From NCBI GenBank assembly GCA_964645355.1, contig CAZXZU010000001.1, positions 1 through 64,000 on the forward strand: 64,000 bases of DNA, read 5' to 3'. The notes below the pieces were generated by a model. The model ran no database searches and was not told the DNA's origin. It worked only from the letters and a program-made list of their open reading frames with translations. Numbering within the stretch: position 1 is the stretch's first letter; the number at the start of each line of letters is the position of its first letter. This document shows, one piece after another, positions 33,264 through 40,685 of the stretch. The position numbers were made by a program, and so were the translations under genes. Source of the stretch: RBC074 sp964645355 (GTDB taxonomy: Bacteria; Acidobacteriota; Blastocatellia; RBC074).

Positions 33264-34346
33264 ATGCGAATTATCAACAGAGTGTCTTTACTGGCACTGA
33301 TTGCCATTTTAACTGTAGCTTCGCTGGCGCAGAGCAATGCGCCGGGCGTCGTCAAATCCGAGTTCATTTATGAAACCGCTCCGTTTCCCGAATGCCACGC
33401 TTCGACCATTGCTGAAACCAAAACCGGTCTGGTCGCCGCGTGGTTTGGCGGCACCGAAGAAAAACATCCCGACGTAGGCATCTGGGTTTCTCGGCTGGAA
33501 AACAGCAAATGGACGACGCCGGTGGAAGTCGCCAACGGCGTCGAATCGGCGAGCAAACGTTATCCGACCTGGAATCCTGTGCTGCATCAGGCGAAGAACG
33601 GTTCGCTGCTGCTGTTTTACAAAGTCGGCCCTGATCCACAGAAATGGTGGGGGATGCTGACGACTTCCGGCGATGGCGGCAAAACCTGGAGCAAGCCAGA
33701 GCGACTGCCCGACAACATCGCCGGGCCAATCAAAAATAAACCGGTTGAATTGAGCAATGGCGATTTGCTCTGCCCTTCCAGCAGCGAAGACAACGGCTGG
33801 CGCGTACATTTCGAACGCACCAGAGACAACGGCAAGACGTGGTCGCGCACCGAGCCAATTAACGACGGCAAGGAATTCGGCGTGATTCAGCCAACCGTGT
33901 TCTTCCACAAAGGCGGCCAACTGCAAACCTTAATGCGCAGCCGCCAGGGCAAGATTGTTGAATCCTGGTCGAGCGACAACGGCAAAACGTGGAGCAAGCT
34001 AACAGCGATGTCGTTGCCGAATCCAAGCTCAGGCATTGATGGCGTGACGTTGAAAGATGGGCGGCACTTGCTGGTTTACAACCACGTGGGGACGAACGTG
34101 AGCAGAGCCGACCGCCGTGTGTTGCTCAATGTCGCGCTCAGCGCGGATGGCAAGGCGTGGCAGGCAGCGATGGTGCTGGAAGCCGGGAAGCCAAATGACG
34201 AGTATTCGTATCCGGCAGTGATTCAAACCGGCGACGGAATGGTTCACATCACTTACACCTGGAATCGCAAGAAGGTGAAGCACGTCGTAGTTGATCCGAA
34301 AAAGCTCGTCTTGCGAGAAATGAAAGACGGCGTCTGGCCGCAATAA
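33264..34346 (+). CDS. Exported sialidase-like (BNR/Asp-box) protein
   Basis: This 360-residue protein has a signal peptide (VSLLALIAILTVASLAQS). At least three Asp boxes of the SxDxGxTW type are visible (SGDGGKTWS, TRDNGKTWS, SSDNGKTWS), which build a six-bladed propeller. AAWFGGTEEKHPDVGIWVSR near residue 55 is the N-terminal signature of the exo-alpha-sialidase-like group that is widespread in Bacteroidetes and Acidobacteria. True sialidase activity is not assured; the group includes proteins of unknown glycan specificity. Confidence 0.85.
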   Translation: MRIINRVSLLALIAILTVASLAQSNAPGVVKSEFIYETAPFPECHASTIAETKTGLVAAWFGGTEEKHPDVGIWVSRLENSKWTTPVEVANGVESASKRYPTWNPVLHQAKNGSLLLFYKVGPDPQKWWGMLTTSGDGGKTWSKPERLPDNIAGPIKNKPVELSNGDLLCPSSSEDNGWRVHFERTRDNGKTWSRTEPINDGKEFGVIQPTVFFHKGGQLQTLMRSRQGKIVESWSSDNGKTWSKLTAMSLPNPSSGIDGVTLKDGRHLLVYNHVGTNVSRADRRVLLNVALSADGKAWQAAMVLEAGKPNDEYSYPAVIQTGDGMVHITYTWNRKKVKHVVVDPKKLVLREMKDGVWPQ

Positions 34347-34358
34347 TGGAGGCAATGA

Positions 34359-35258
34359 ATGAAAAAGCTAAATTTCGTTCTGGCGGCTGTGCTGGCTTGT
34401 TCGCTGATTTCATCGGCTGCCAGTCAAACAGCCAAAGTCTCAACCGACGTTCGCGTGATGAGTTACAACATCCGTTACGGCACGGCGAAAGACGGCGACA
34501 ACCATTGGGACAAACGAAAAGATTTTCTGATCGAAACGATCAAAGCATTCAACCCTGATTTGCTCGGCACACAGGAAACGCTCGGCTTTCAGCGAGACTT
34601 TTTGGCCGAAAAGCTGAACGGTTACGAAGTGTTCGGCGTTGGCCGCGATGACGGCAAAGAAGCCGGAGAGATGACCGCGCTTTATTTCAAACGCGCGCGA
34701 TTTGAAAAGCTGGACGGCGGGCATTTCTGGCTCAGCGAAATACCGGACAAACCCGGCAGCAAAAGCTGGGACACTTCGCTGACGCGGATGGTCAGTTGGG
34801 TTAAGTTGCGAGACAAGCTTCAGCCCAAAGCCAAACCGCTGATGTTTTTCAACACGCATTTCGATCATCGCGGAGAGCAAGCGCGCGTGGAATCCGCCAA
34901 ACTGATTCGACGAAAAATCGCCGAGGCCGCGAACACTTGTCGCGTCATCGTCACTGGAGATTTCAACGCGGGCGAAGACAGCCCACCGTATCAAGCGTTT
35001 TTCGGTTCGGCAGATGGCAAATCTTCCACGGTGCGCGATGCTTTCCGCATAGCTCATCCAAAGCGCGAAGCGAACGAAGGGACGTTTTCAGCGTTTAAGT
35101 CGGAAGCCACCACCGGGCCGCGCATTGACTGGATAGGCGTTTCAGCGGAATGGGTAGTGCTGAAATCGGAAATTGATCGCACCGCGCGCGAAGGCCGTTC
35201 GCCTTCGGATCATTTTGCTGTGACTGCGGTTTTACGTCCGCGCGCTAGTCGGCGGTGA
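34359..35258 (+). CDS. Exported endonuclease/exonuclease/phosphatase (EEP) family protein
   Basis: This 299-residue protein has a signal peptide (LNFVLAAVLACSLISSAAS). EEP motifs are MSYNIRYG (Asn ligand), GTQETLGFQRDFL (metal-binding Glu), NTHFDHRGEQAR (His), VTGDFNAGEDS (Asp, Asn) and SDHFAVTA (Asp-His). Secreted members act on phosphodiester, phospholipid or sugar-phosphate substrates. GGAGG lies upstream of the ATG, 12 bp after the sialidase gene. Confidence 0.9.
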   Translation: MKKLNFVLAAVLACSLISSAASQTAKVSTDVRVMSYNIRYGTAKDGDNHWDKRKDFLIETIKAFNPDLLGTQETLGFQRDFLAEKLNGYEVFGVGRDDGKEAGEMTALYFKRARFEKLDGGHFWLSEIPDKPGSKSWDTSLTRMVSWVKLRDKLQPKAKPLMFFNTHFDHRGEQARVESAKLIRRKIAEAANTCRVIVTGDFNAGEDSPPYQAFFGSADGKSSTVRDAFRIAHPKREANEGTFSAFKSEATTGPRIDWIGVSAEWVVLKSEIDRTAREGRSPSDHFAVTAVLRPRASRR

Positions 35259-35278
35259 TCGTCGAACATGGAGCATTT

Positions 35279-36373
35279 ATGAAAAAGATGATTGCTTTGG
35301 TATCAGCGTTGATGCTGGCTTTGTGTTTGGCGACACCAGCCAGCTTCGGTCAAGATCAAAAGTCGCCGGTCACCAAAGAAGAAATCCTGACTTTTCTGAA
35401 AAACAAATCCGACAAGCGTATTGAACAAGGCGATCTGGCCGGTGAAATCGCTCAGCGCGGCGTGGCTTTTCCCGTTACCAATGAAAACCTGGAAGCATTG
35501 AGAAAAGCCGGAGCCAGATCGTTTTTGCTGGATGCAATTCGGGAGTCAGTCAAAAAGGAAGAGCCTCCGCCCGAACGCCCACAACTGAAGACGGCTGAAG
35601 AAACAGTTCCGCTGCCGACGGTCGAAGATGAAGAAGCCAAAGAAAAAGCTCGCGCGGAAGCTTTTGCCAAACTGCCTTTTCTGGAACAGGCGCGGCATTT
35701 CGCCCTGGAATACGAAGACAACCTGCCGGACTTTATGGCTACGCAATTCGTCACCCGGTACGGCCAGAAACCGGGCGACAAGGATTGGAAGAAGGAAGAC
35801 ACGCTGGAAATCGAATTGTCTTACCGAATCAAAGGCGGCGAAAAATATCTGCTGACCAAAATGGACGGCAAACCTTCGACCTTGAAATACGAATACCTGG
35901 GCGGTTCGACTTCGACAGGAGAGTTTGGCACCTTGCTGGCGGCAGCCTTCAACCCTCAATCCAGAGCCGAGTTCAAGGAAGTCAGAACCGAAACTTTCAA
36001 CAAACGCAAAACGGTGGTTTACGACTTCAAGGTGAAAAAAGCTTTTTCGGCGAACCAGATAACGGATAAAACCACTCATCAGACAATCACCGCCGCTTAC
36101 CAGGGAACCGTCTGGATTGACGCTGAAACCAAACGAGTGTTGAGAATCGAACAAGCCAGCGAAGGCATGCCTGCGAACTTTTCAATCACTCTGGCTGAAA
36201 ATTCCGTCGAATACGATTGGGTGAAAATCGCCGACCAGCCTTACCTGCTGCCGGTTCGCGCCGAAGTTTTGTTGGGCAGCGACCGCGAACGACAATACTC
36301 TCGCAATGTGATTGAGTTTAAGAACTACCGCAGATTCGACAGCGACATAAAGTTTCTGCCACCGGATAAATGA
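35279..36373 (+). CDS. Exported protein of unknown function
   Basis: This 364-residue protein has a clear signal peptide (MIALVSALMLALCLATPASFG). The start at 35279 has GGAG seven bases upstream. The N-terminal 80 residues form a short helical domain (EEILTFLKNKSDKRIEQGDL...EALRKAGARSFLLDAIRE), followed by a charged linker and a beta-rich C-terminal domain of about 230 residues (LEIELSYRIKGGEKYLLTKM, VDYDFKV-like strands). The second part is reminiscent of outer-membrane lipoprotein-sorting folds. I do not recognise a family. Its stop overlaps the start of mtnB. Confidence 0.75.
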   Translation: MKKMIALVSALMLALCLATPASFGQDQKSPVTKEEILTFLKNKSDKRIEQGDLAGEIAQRGVAFPVTNENLEALRKAGARSFLLDAIRESVKKEEPPPERPQLKTAEETVPLPTVEDEEAKEKARAEAFAKLPFLEQARHFALEYEDNLPDFMATQFVTRYGQKPGDKDWKKEDTLEIELSYRIKGGEKYLLTKMDGKPSTLKYEYLGGSTSTGEFGTLLAAAFNPQSRAEFKEVRTETFNKRKTVVYDFKVKKAFSANQITDKTTHQTITAAYQGTVWIDAETKRVLRIEQASEGMPANFSITLAENSVEYDWVKIADQPYLLPVRAEVLLGSDRERQYSRNVIEFKNYRRFDSDIKFLPPDK

Positions 36374-37005
36374 ACACCAAAAACCCAAAAAACTATTCTG
36401 ATGTTGCTCAACTGCTGGCCGAATGCGGCAGAAACTTTTACCGGCGCGGATGGGTGCTGGGAACCAGTGGCAATTTCAGCGCAGTGGTTGAACGCGACCC
36501 GCTGCGACTGTTGATTACCGCCAGCGGCAACGACAAAGGGCAACTGACAACCGAACACTTCGTTCAGCTTGACGAAACCGGGCGCGTCGTCGCGGGCGAG
36601 GGCAAACCTTCAGACGAAACCAGTTTGCATTTGACGCTTGTGCGCCAGCGCGAAGCCCAATCAGTCCTGCACACTCATTCGGTTTGGAGCACATTGCTTT
36701 CCAATGCTTTCGCCAGCGAAGGCGGCATCAATATCGCCGGTTACGAAATGCTGAAAGGCTTGGCGGGAGTGCGAACTCACGACCACGAAGAATGGTTGCC
36801 GATTCTGGAAAACTCGCAGGACATGTCCGAACTGGCTGAAAAGCTTTCGGCCTTGTTGAAGCAACAACCGAATACTCACGGCTTCCTGCTTCGCGGACAC
36901 GGGCTTTACACCTGGGGCAACACCATTCAGGAGGCAAAGCGTCACGTAGAGATTCTGGAATTCCTGCTTGAAGTCACCGGGCGAACTCGATTGGCGCAAA
37001 TGTAG
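36370..37005 (+). CDS. mtnB: Methylthioribulose-1-phosphate dehydratase
   Basis: This 211-residue class II aldolase-fold enzyme dehydrates methylthioribulose 1-phosphate to the diketo phosphate in methionine salvage. The zinc-binding HTHSVWSTLLS (near residue 99) and the C-terminal LLRGHGLYTWGNTIQEAKRH are typical of MtnB. The ATG overlaps the previous stop by four bases, and the gene is followed by mtnD and mtnC. Its TAG stop lies at the first bases of a hairpin repeat. Confidence 0.93.
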   Translation: MNTKNPKNYSDVAQLLAECGRNFYRRGWVLGTSGNFSAVVERDPLRLLITASGNDKGQLTTEHFVQLDETGRVVAGEGKPSDETSLHLTLVRQREAQSVLHTHSVWSTLLSNAFASEGGINIAGYEMLKGLAGVRTHDHEEWLPILENSQDMSELAEKLSALLKQQPNTHGFLLRGHGLYTWGNTIQEAKRHVEILEFLLEVTGRTRLAQM

Positions 37006-37082
37006 AGCAAGCTGTCTAGCTTGCTCTGCTTACTCGAAAGACGTCTTTCAAGAAAACCGGGCAAGCTCGGCAGCTTGCCCTA
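37003..37082. repeat. GGGCAAGCTCGGCAGC hairpin-pair element, copy 2
   Basis: TAGAGCAAGCTGTCTAGCTT on the left and GGGCAAGCTCGGCAGCTTGC on the right are each palindromic and also pair with each other, with a centre CTCGAAAGACGTCTTTCAAG that closely matches the centre of the copy at 23973-24054. The left end contains the stop codon of mtnB; the right end is 5-10 bp before the ribosome site of mtnD. Confidence 0.85.
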
Positions 37083-37096
37083 CTTTTGGAGAAAAT

Positions 37097-37666
37097 ATGG
37101 CAACAGTAAACATCCCTGACGAAAATCGCTCGATCAACCAGCCGCAAGAGGTCAAACAGTTTCTGGCTGCGATTGGCATTGATTACGAAGTCTGGAACCC
37201 GGCTCACGCCGTCGCAGCCAGCGCGCCCGCCGAAGAAATTCTGGCTGCTTACTCAACCGAAATTGATCGGCTCAAAGCCAGCGACGGTTACGTCACCGCC
37301 GACGTGATTGACGTGAAACCGCAAACTCCCGGCTTGACCGAAATGCTGGCCAAATTCAGCCGCGAACACACTCACGATGACGACGAAGTTCGCTTCATCA
37401 TCGAAGGCCGCGGCCTGTTCCACATTCATCCGGCCAACGGCCCTGTCTGCGCCATCGAAGTCGTCGCAGGCGATTTGATTCGCGTGTCCAGCGGAACTCT
37501 GCACTGGTTCAACCTGTGCGAAGACCGCCGCATTCGCGCCATCCGCTTGTTCAAAGACCCAGCCGGATGGTCGCCGAATTATTCCGCCAGCGGAGTGGAC
37601 GAAAAATATCAGCCACTCTGTTTCGGCGTTTCGTTCATCGCGCCTCAAACCGTCATCGCCCAATGA
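37097..37666 (+). CDS. mtnD: Acireductone dioxygenase
   Basis: This 189-residue cupin oxidises acireductone to the keto acid precursor of methionine (Fe form) or the off-pathway products (Ni form). The metal site is EHTHDDDEVRFIIEGRGLF followed by the later His in GTLHWF, as in MtnD. The start at 37097 follows TTTGGAG, directly after the hairpin repeat. The upstream frame to 36968 would overlap mtnB. The stop overlaps the ATG of mtnC. Confidence 0.95.
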   Translation: MATVNIPDENRSINQPQEVKQFLAAIGIDYEVWNPAHAVAASAPAEEILAAYSTEIDRLKASDGYVTADVIDVKPQTPGLTEMLAKFSREHTHDDDEVRFIIEGRGLFHIHPANGPVCAIEVVAGDLIRVSSGTLHWFNLCEDRRIRAIRLFKDPAGWSPNYSASGVDEKYQPLCFGVSFIAPQTVIAQ

Positions 37667-38376
37667 CCGAAAACATTCAAAGCATTCTGCTCGACATAGA
37701 AGGGACGACTACGCCGATAGATTTTGTCTATCAAGTATTGTTCCCTTTTGCCCGGCGGCGCGTCGGCGATTACCTGAGCCAACATTGGTCAGCGGACGAT
37801 GTTCAAAGCGACCTTGCCAAACTGCGAGAAGAACACGCTGTTGACATGCAGCAAGAACTGAACCCGCCAGAGCTTCAGGCAAACCTGGAATTTGTGACGG
37901 GATACATTCACTGGTTGATGGATTGTGACCGCAAGTCAACTCCGCTGAAATCGCTGCAAGGCAAAATCTGGCAGGAAGGTTACGAATCGGGCGAGTTACT
38001 GAGCCAGGTTTTTGACGACGTTCCGCCTGCTCTGGAACGCTGGCATCAGTCGGGCAAGCAGATTTACATTTACTCTTCAGGCAGCGTGCTGGCTCAGAAA
38101 CTGCTTTTCGGCCATACGGTTGCAGGCGATTTGAAGCCTCTGCTCAGCGGATACTTCGACACGACTGTTGGAGCTAAAACCGAAGCCGAGAGCTATCGCC
38201 GAATCGCCGCCAACATCCAGCAATCGCCCGAAACGATCCTGTTTGTTTCCGACGTAATCTCCGAACTCAACGCAGCTTCAAAAGCCGGGATGCAATGCAC
38301 GTTGTCGCTGCGCCCAGGCAATCACCCTCAACCAGAGAACACTTTTCACTCAATCAACAGTTTTGCTGAGATATAG
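37663..38376 (+). CDS. mtnC: Enolase-phosphatase E1
   Basis: This 237-residue HAD-family enzyme enolises and dephosphorylates diketomethylthiopentane phosphate to acireductone. It begins with the HAD motif LLDIEGTTTPIDFVY (residues of about 8-22), has IYSSGSVLAQKLLFGHT as motif II and ETILFVSDVISELNAA as motif IV, all typical of MtnC. The ATGA overlap with mtnD shows tight coupling. The isomerase MtnA is not in the window. Confidence 0.95.
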   Translation: MTENIQSILLDIEGTTTPIDFVYQVLFPFARRRVGDYLSQHWSADDVQSDLAKLREEHAVDMQQELNPPELQANLEFVTGYIHWLMDCDRKSTPLKSLQGKIWQEGYESGELLSQVFDDVPPALERWHQSGKQIYIYSSGSVLAQKLLFGHTVAGDLKPLLSGYFDTTVGAKTEAESYRRIAANIQQSPETILFVSDVISELNAASKAGMQCTLSLRPGNHPQPENTFHSINSFAEI

Positions 38377-38392
38377 GGTTACTGCGAGCAAA

Positions 38393-38454
38393 GGCGTTCA
38401 GAGTACCGCCTTCAGGCGGAAGCGGCGGCTTTAGCCGCATTTACTCTGAACGCC
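38393..38454. terminator. Nested palindrome between convergent genes, probable two-way terminator
   Basis: A perfect 13-bp outer stem (GGCGTTCAGAGTA at 38393-38405 with its complement at 38442-38454) encloses two smaller hairpins, CCGCCTTCAGGCGG and GCGGCTTTAGCCGC. It fills the gap between mtnC (+) and the serine hydrolase gene (-). No long T run follows, so it may be a repeat used as a terminator. Confidence 0.55.
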
Positions 38455-38460
38455 GTCTGG

Positions 38461-39672
38461 CTAGCGCGCTGAGCCGAAAACCAGTGTCGCAACTTCGGCA
38501 ACAAAAACTCGCGGGCGTTTTTTCAGCTTTCGGAAATCGTCGGTGTTGAACTGAACTGCGATTGCGGCTTTGTGTTCGGGGAAGTATTCCATCTCAGACA
38601 AATAACCAGGAAACCATCCGCCGTGGCCGTAACTGATTCCCCAGGGGCTTTCGCGGACTTGAACGCCAAGACCGTATTTGTCGCCGCGTCCGGTTTTCGC
38701 CGGAACTGCATCCAACAAATCTTTCATGCTGACGCGATCAAGCGCCTTGCCTTCGTAAAGGAATTTCGCCCATCGAGCCAAATCCTGCGCCGTCGAAGCG
38801 AAGCCTCCGCCGCACCATTCCATCTGTGGGTTGACGACGAACTTGCCTTCGATGATTGTCCGGCCTTCAAAACCGAACGGGCTGCCGACTTGCGAATAGC
38901 CGGGAATCAATCCGGCAATCGTTCGGCTGTCGGACGGCAGAGTTTCTTTCAACTTCAGCTTGTCCAAAATGCGCCGCTGCACTTCGCCGTAAACGGTTTT
39001 GCCCGACGCACGCTCGAAGATCATGCCAACCAGAATGTAATTGGTGTCGGCGTACGACCAGCCCTTGCCCGCTTCAAACAGCGGCTGTCGGTCGAAGATG
39101 TAAGCGATCAATTCTTCCGGCTTCCAGGTTTTGTCCGGCTGATCCAGCAAGGCTTTGGCGAAGGCTTTGTCCTCCACGTGTTCGGGGATTCCGCTGCTGT
39201 GGTTCATCAGCATTCGCAGCGTGATGTCTTTGGCGTTCGGCAACCGAGCAAACCACGATTCCCGGCCAAGCCATTTTTCGATCTTGTCATCCAGGTCAAG
39301 TTTGCCTTCTTCGACCAGTTGCAAAGTAACAGCGGAAACAAAAGTCTTGCCGATGCTGCCAGCCAGCATTCGATCCTGCGGCTTCAAAGCCATTTCGTTT
39401 TCCAAATCCGAAAAGCCTATTGAAACGCTCATCGCGCGGTCCTTGCCCCAGACGATTCCTATGTTCACGCCGGGAAATTCGGCTTCTTTCCTCAAGTCCA
39501 GAAAACGGACTTGGATGCGCCGCGCCAGATCGGAAACGCTTTGTACCTTGAGCGGAGTTGCCGGCTTCTGCTCTGTTTGACGGGCAATTGATGGCGATGA
39601 GAATAAGCCCGCCGCGATCAGCCCAAGCGTCAAGCAGCAAAAGACAGTCAACACGAACTTTCTTCGAATCAT
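38461..39672 (-). CDS. Exported serine hydrolase, beta-lactamase (class C) fold
   Basis: This 403-residue protein has a signal peptide (VLTVFCCLTLGLIAAGLF). The catalytic Ser106-x-x-Lys109 is in MLAGSIGKTFVSAV, the Tyr motif is YADTNY, and the third motif is YGHGGWFPGY. LRMLMNHSSGIPEH is the family's loop before the Tyr motif. As with most acidobacterial members, esterase or D-amino acid peptidase activity is more likely than antibiotic resistance. The gene is convergent with mtnC. Confidence 0.9.
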   Translation of the reverse strand: MIRRKFVLTVFCCLTLGLIAAGLFSSPSIARQTEQKPATPLKVQSVSDLARRIQVRFLDLRKEAEFPGVNIGIVWGKDRAMSVSIGFSDLENEMALKPQDRMLAGSIGKTFVSAVTLQLVEEGKLDLDDKIEKWLGRESWFARLPNAKDITLRMLMNHSSGIPEHVEDKAFAKALLDQPDKTWKPEELIAYIFDRQPLFEAGKGWSYADTNYILVGMIFERASGKTVYGEVQRRILDKLKLKETLPSDSRTIAGLIPGYSQVGSPFGFEGRTIIEGKFVVNPQMEWCGGGFASTAQDLARWAKFLYEGKALDRVSMKDLLDAVPAKTGRGDKYGLGVQVRESPWGISYGHGGWFPGYLSEMEYFPEHKAAIAVQFNTDDFRKLKKRPRVFVAEVATLVFGSAR

Positions 39673-39680
39673 TTTTCCTC

Positions 39681-40562
39681 CTAACCGAATAACGTTCGCG
39701 CCAGCAAACGCAGTTTGTCGAAAGTTGAAATTATTGGCCGCCGGTTGAGCGTGTCATAACCGAGTCCTTCGATTCGTTCCAGGATACGAATCCCGCCAAA
39801 CCAGGTCAGTCTCAATTCATATCGCAATCGTCCACTGACCAGTTCAGGCAATTCGCGGCTTTGCCCAAAGATTCCCCAGGTGCGTTCGACCTGAAACTTT
39901 AGCAGTTCGGCAAAGCGGTCACTGAACCTGTTTTCGATCAACTCTTCGACGCTGACGCCGAAACGCGCCATTTCATCCCGCGGCAGATAGATTCGATCTT
40001 TGCGAATATCAACCGAGACGTCCTGCCAGAAGTTGGCCAGTTGCAGCGCCGTGCATAAGTGATCGGAAAGCCTGTGCAGCCGTTCGTCGCGGTAACCGAA
40101 CAGCAATAGGATCAATCGCCCGACCGGATTCGCAGACCGCGTGCAGTAATCCAGAACTTCGTCGAAGTTGGTGTAACGCCGTTTGACCACGTCCTGTTTG
40201 AAAGCTGAAAGCAGGTCGCTGAAATGTTTGATCGGCAGATCCAACTCTTTGACCGTCGCCGCCAGAGCTATAAAAACCGGATGATCTGCTTCGCCTGCAA
40301 AACAGCTTTCCAGCTTCTGCTGCCAATCGTCCAGCGCGGCCAGCCGTTCGGATTCGGCAATTTCAAAACCTTCATCGGCAAAATCATCAGCCGTCCGGGC
40401 GAAGGCATAAATGCTGTAAACGTGTTTTCGCAACGGCTTCGGAATCAGCAACGAGCCGACAGGAAAGTTTTCGTAATGGCTTTTGGCCATACGCCGACAA
40501 TAAATGAATGCCTGTTCGACGCTGCAAGCTTCGACGTGTTCAGTTGTTTTTGGTGCGCTCAT
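39681..40562 (-). CDS. hpnC: Squalene/phytoene synthase family protein HpnC
   Basis: This 293-residue protein has SHYENFPVGSLLIPK, the HpnC signature near residue 26. The two aspartate-rich sites are AFARTADDFADE and NFWQDVSVDIRKDR, which bind the diphosphates through magnesium. With HpnD and HpnE, HpnC makes squalene for hopanoids; it converts presqualene diphosphate to hydroxysqualene. I chose the ATG with its A at 40562; an upstream ATG at 40607 adds 15 hydrophobic residues, and neither has a clear ribosome site. HpnD, HpnE and the cyclase are not in the window. Confidence 0.88.
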   Translation of the reverse strand: MSAPKTTEHVEACSVEQAFIYCRRMAKSHYENFPVGSLLIPKPLRKHVYSIYAFARTADDFADEGFEIAESERLAALDDWQQKLESCFAGEADHPVFIALAATVKELDLPIKHFSDLLSAFKQDVVKRRYTNFDEVLDYCTRSANPVGRLILLLFGYRDERLHRLSDHLCTALQLANFWQDVSVDIRKDRIYLPRDEMARFGVSVEELIENRFSDRFAELLKFQVERTWGIFGQSRELPELVSGRLRYELRLTWFGGIRILERIEGLGYDTLNRRPIISTFDKLRLLARTLFG

Positions 40563-40685
40563 AAGAAATGCGAGCGCGAGAATAACAAGCTGGTTTTGGC
40601 CGCGCAATTTGCCATCTGGTTGCGTGCCATCTGCCCGTTGATTAAGCTGCCGCGCGTTTTTACTTCAGGCGGACGGAAACCCAAG

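Noticed and set aside
40224..40685. N-terminal extension of the hpnC-hpnJ interval membrane protein
   Set aside because: The extended frame overlaps hpnC on the other strand for over 300 bases; the ATG at 40686 begins the membrane protein proper.
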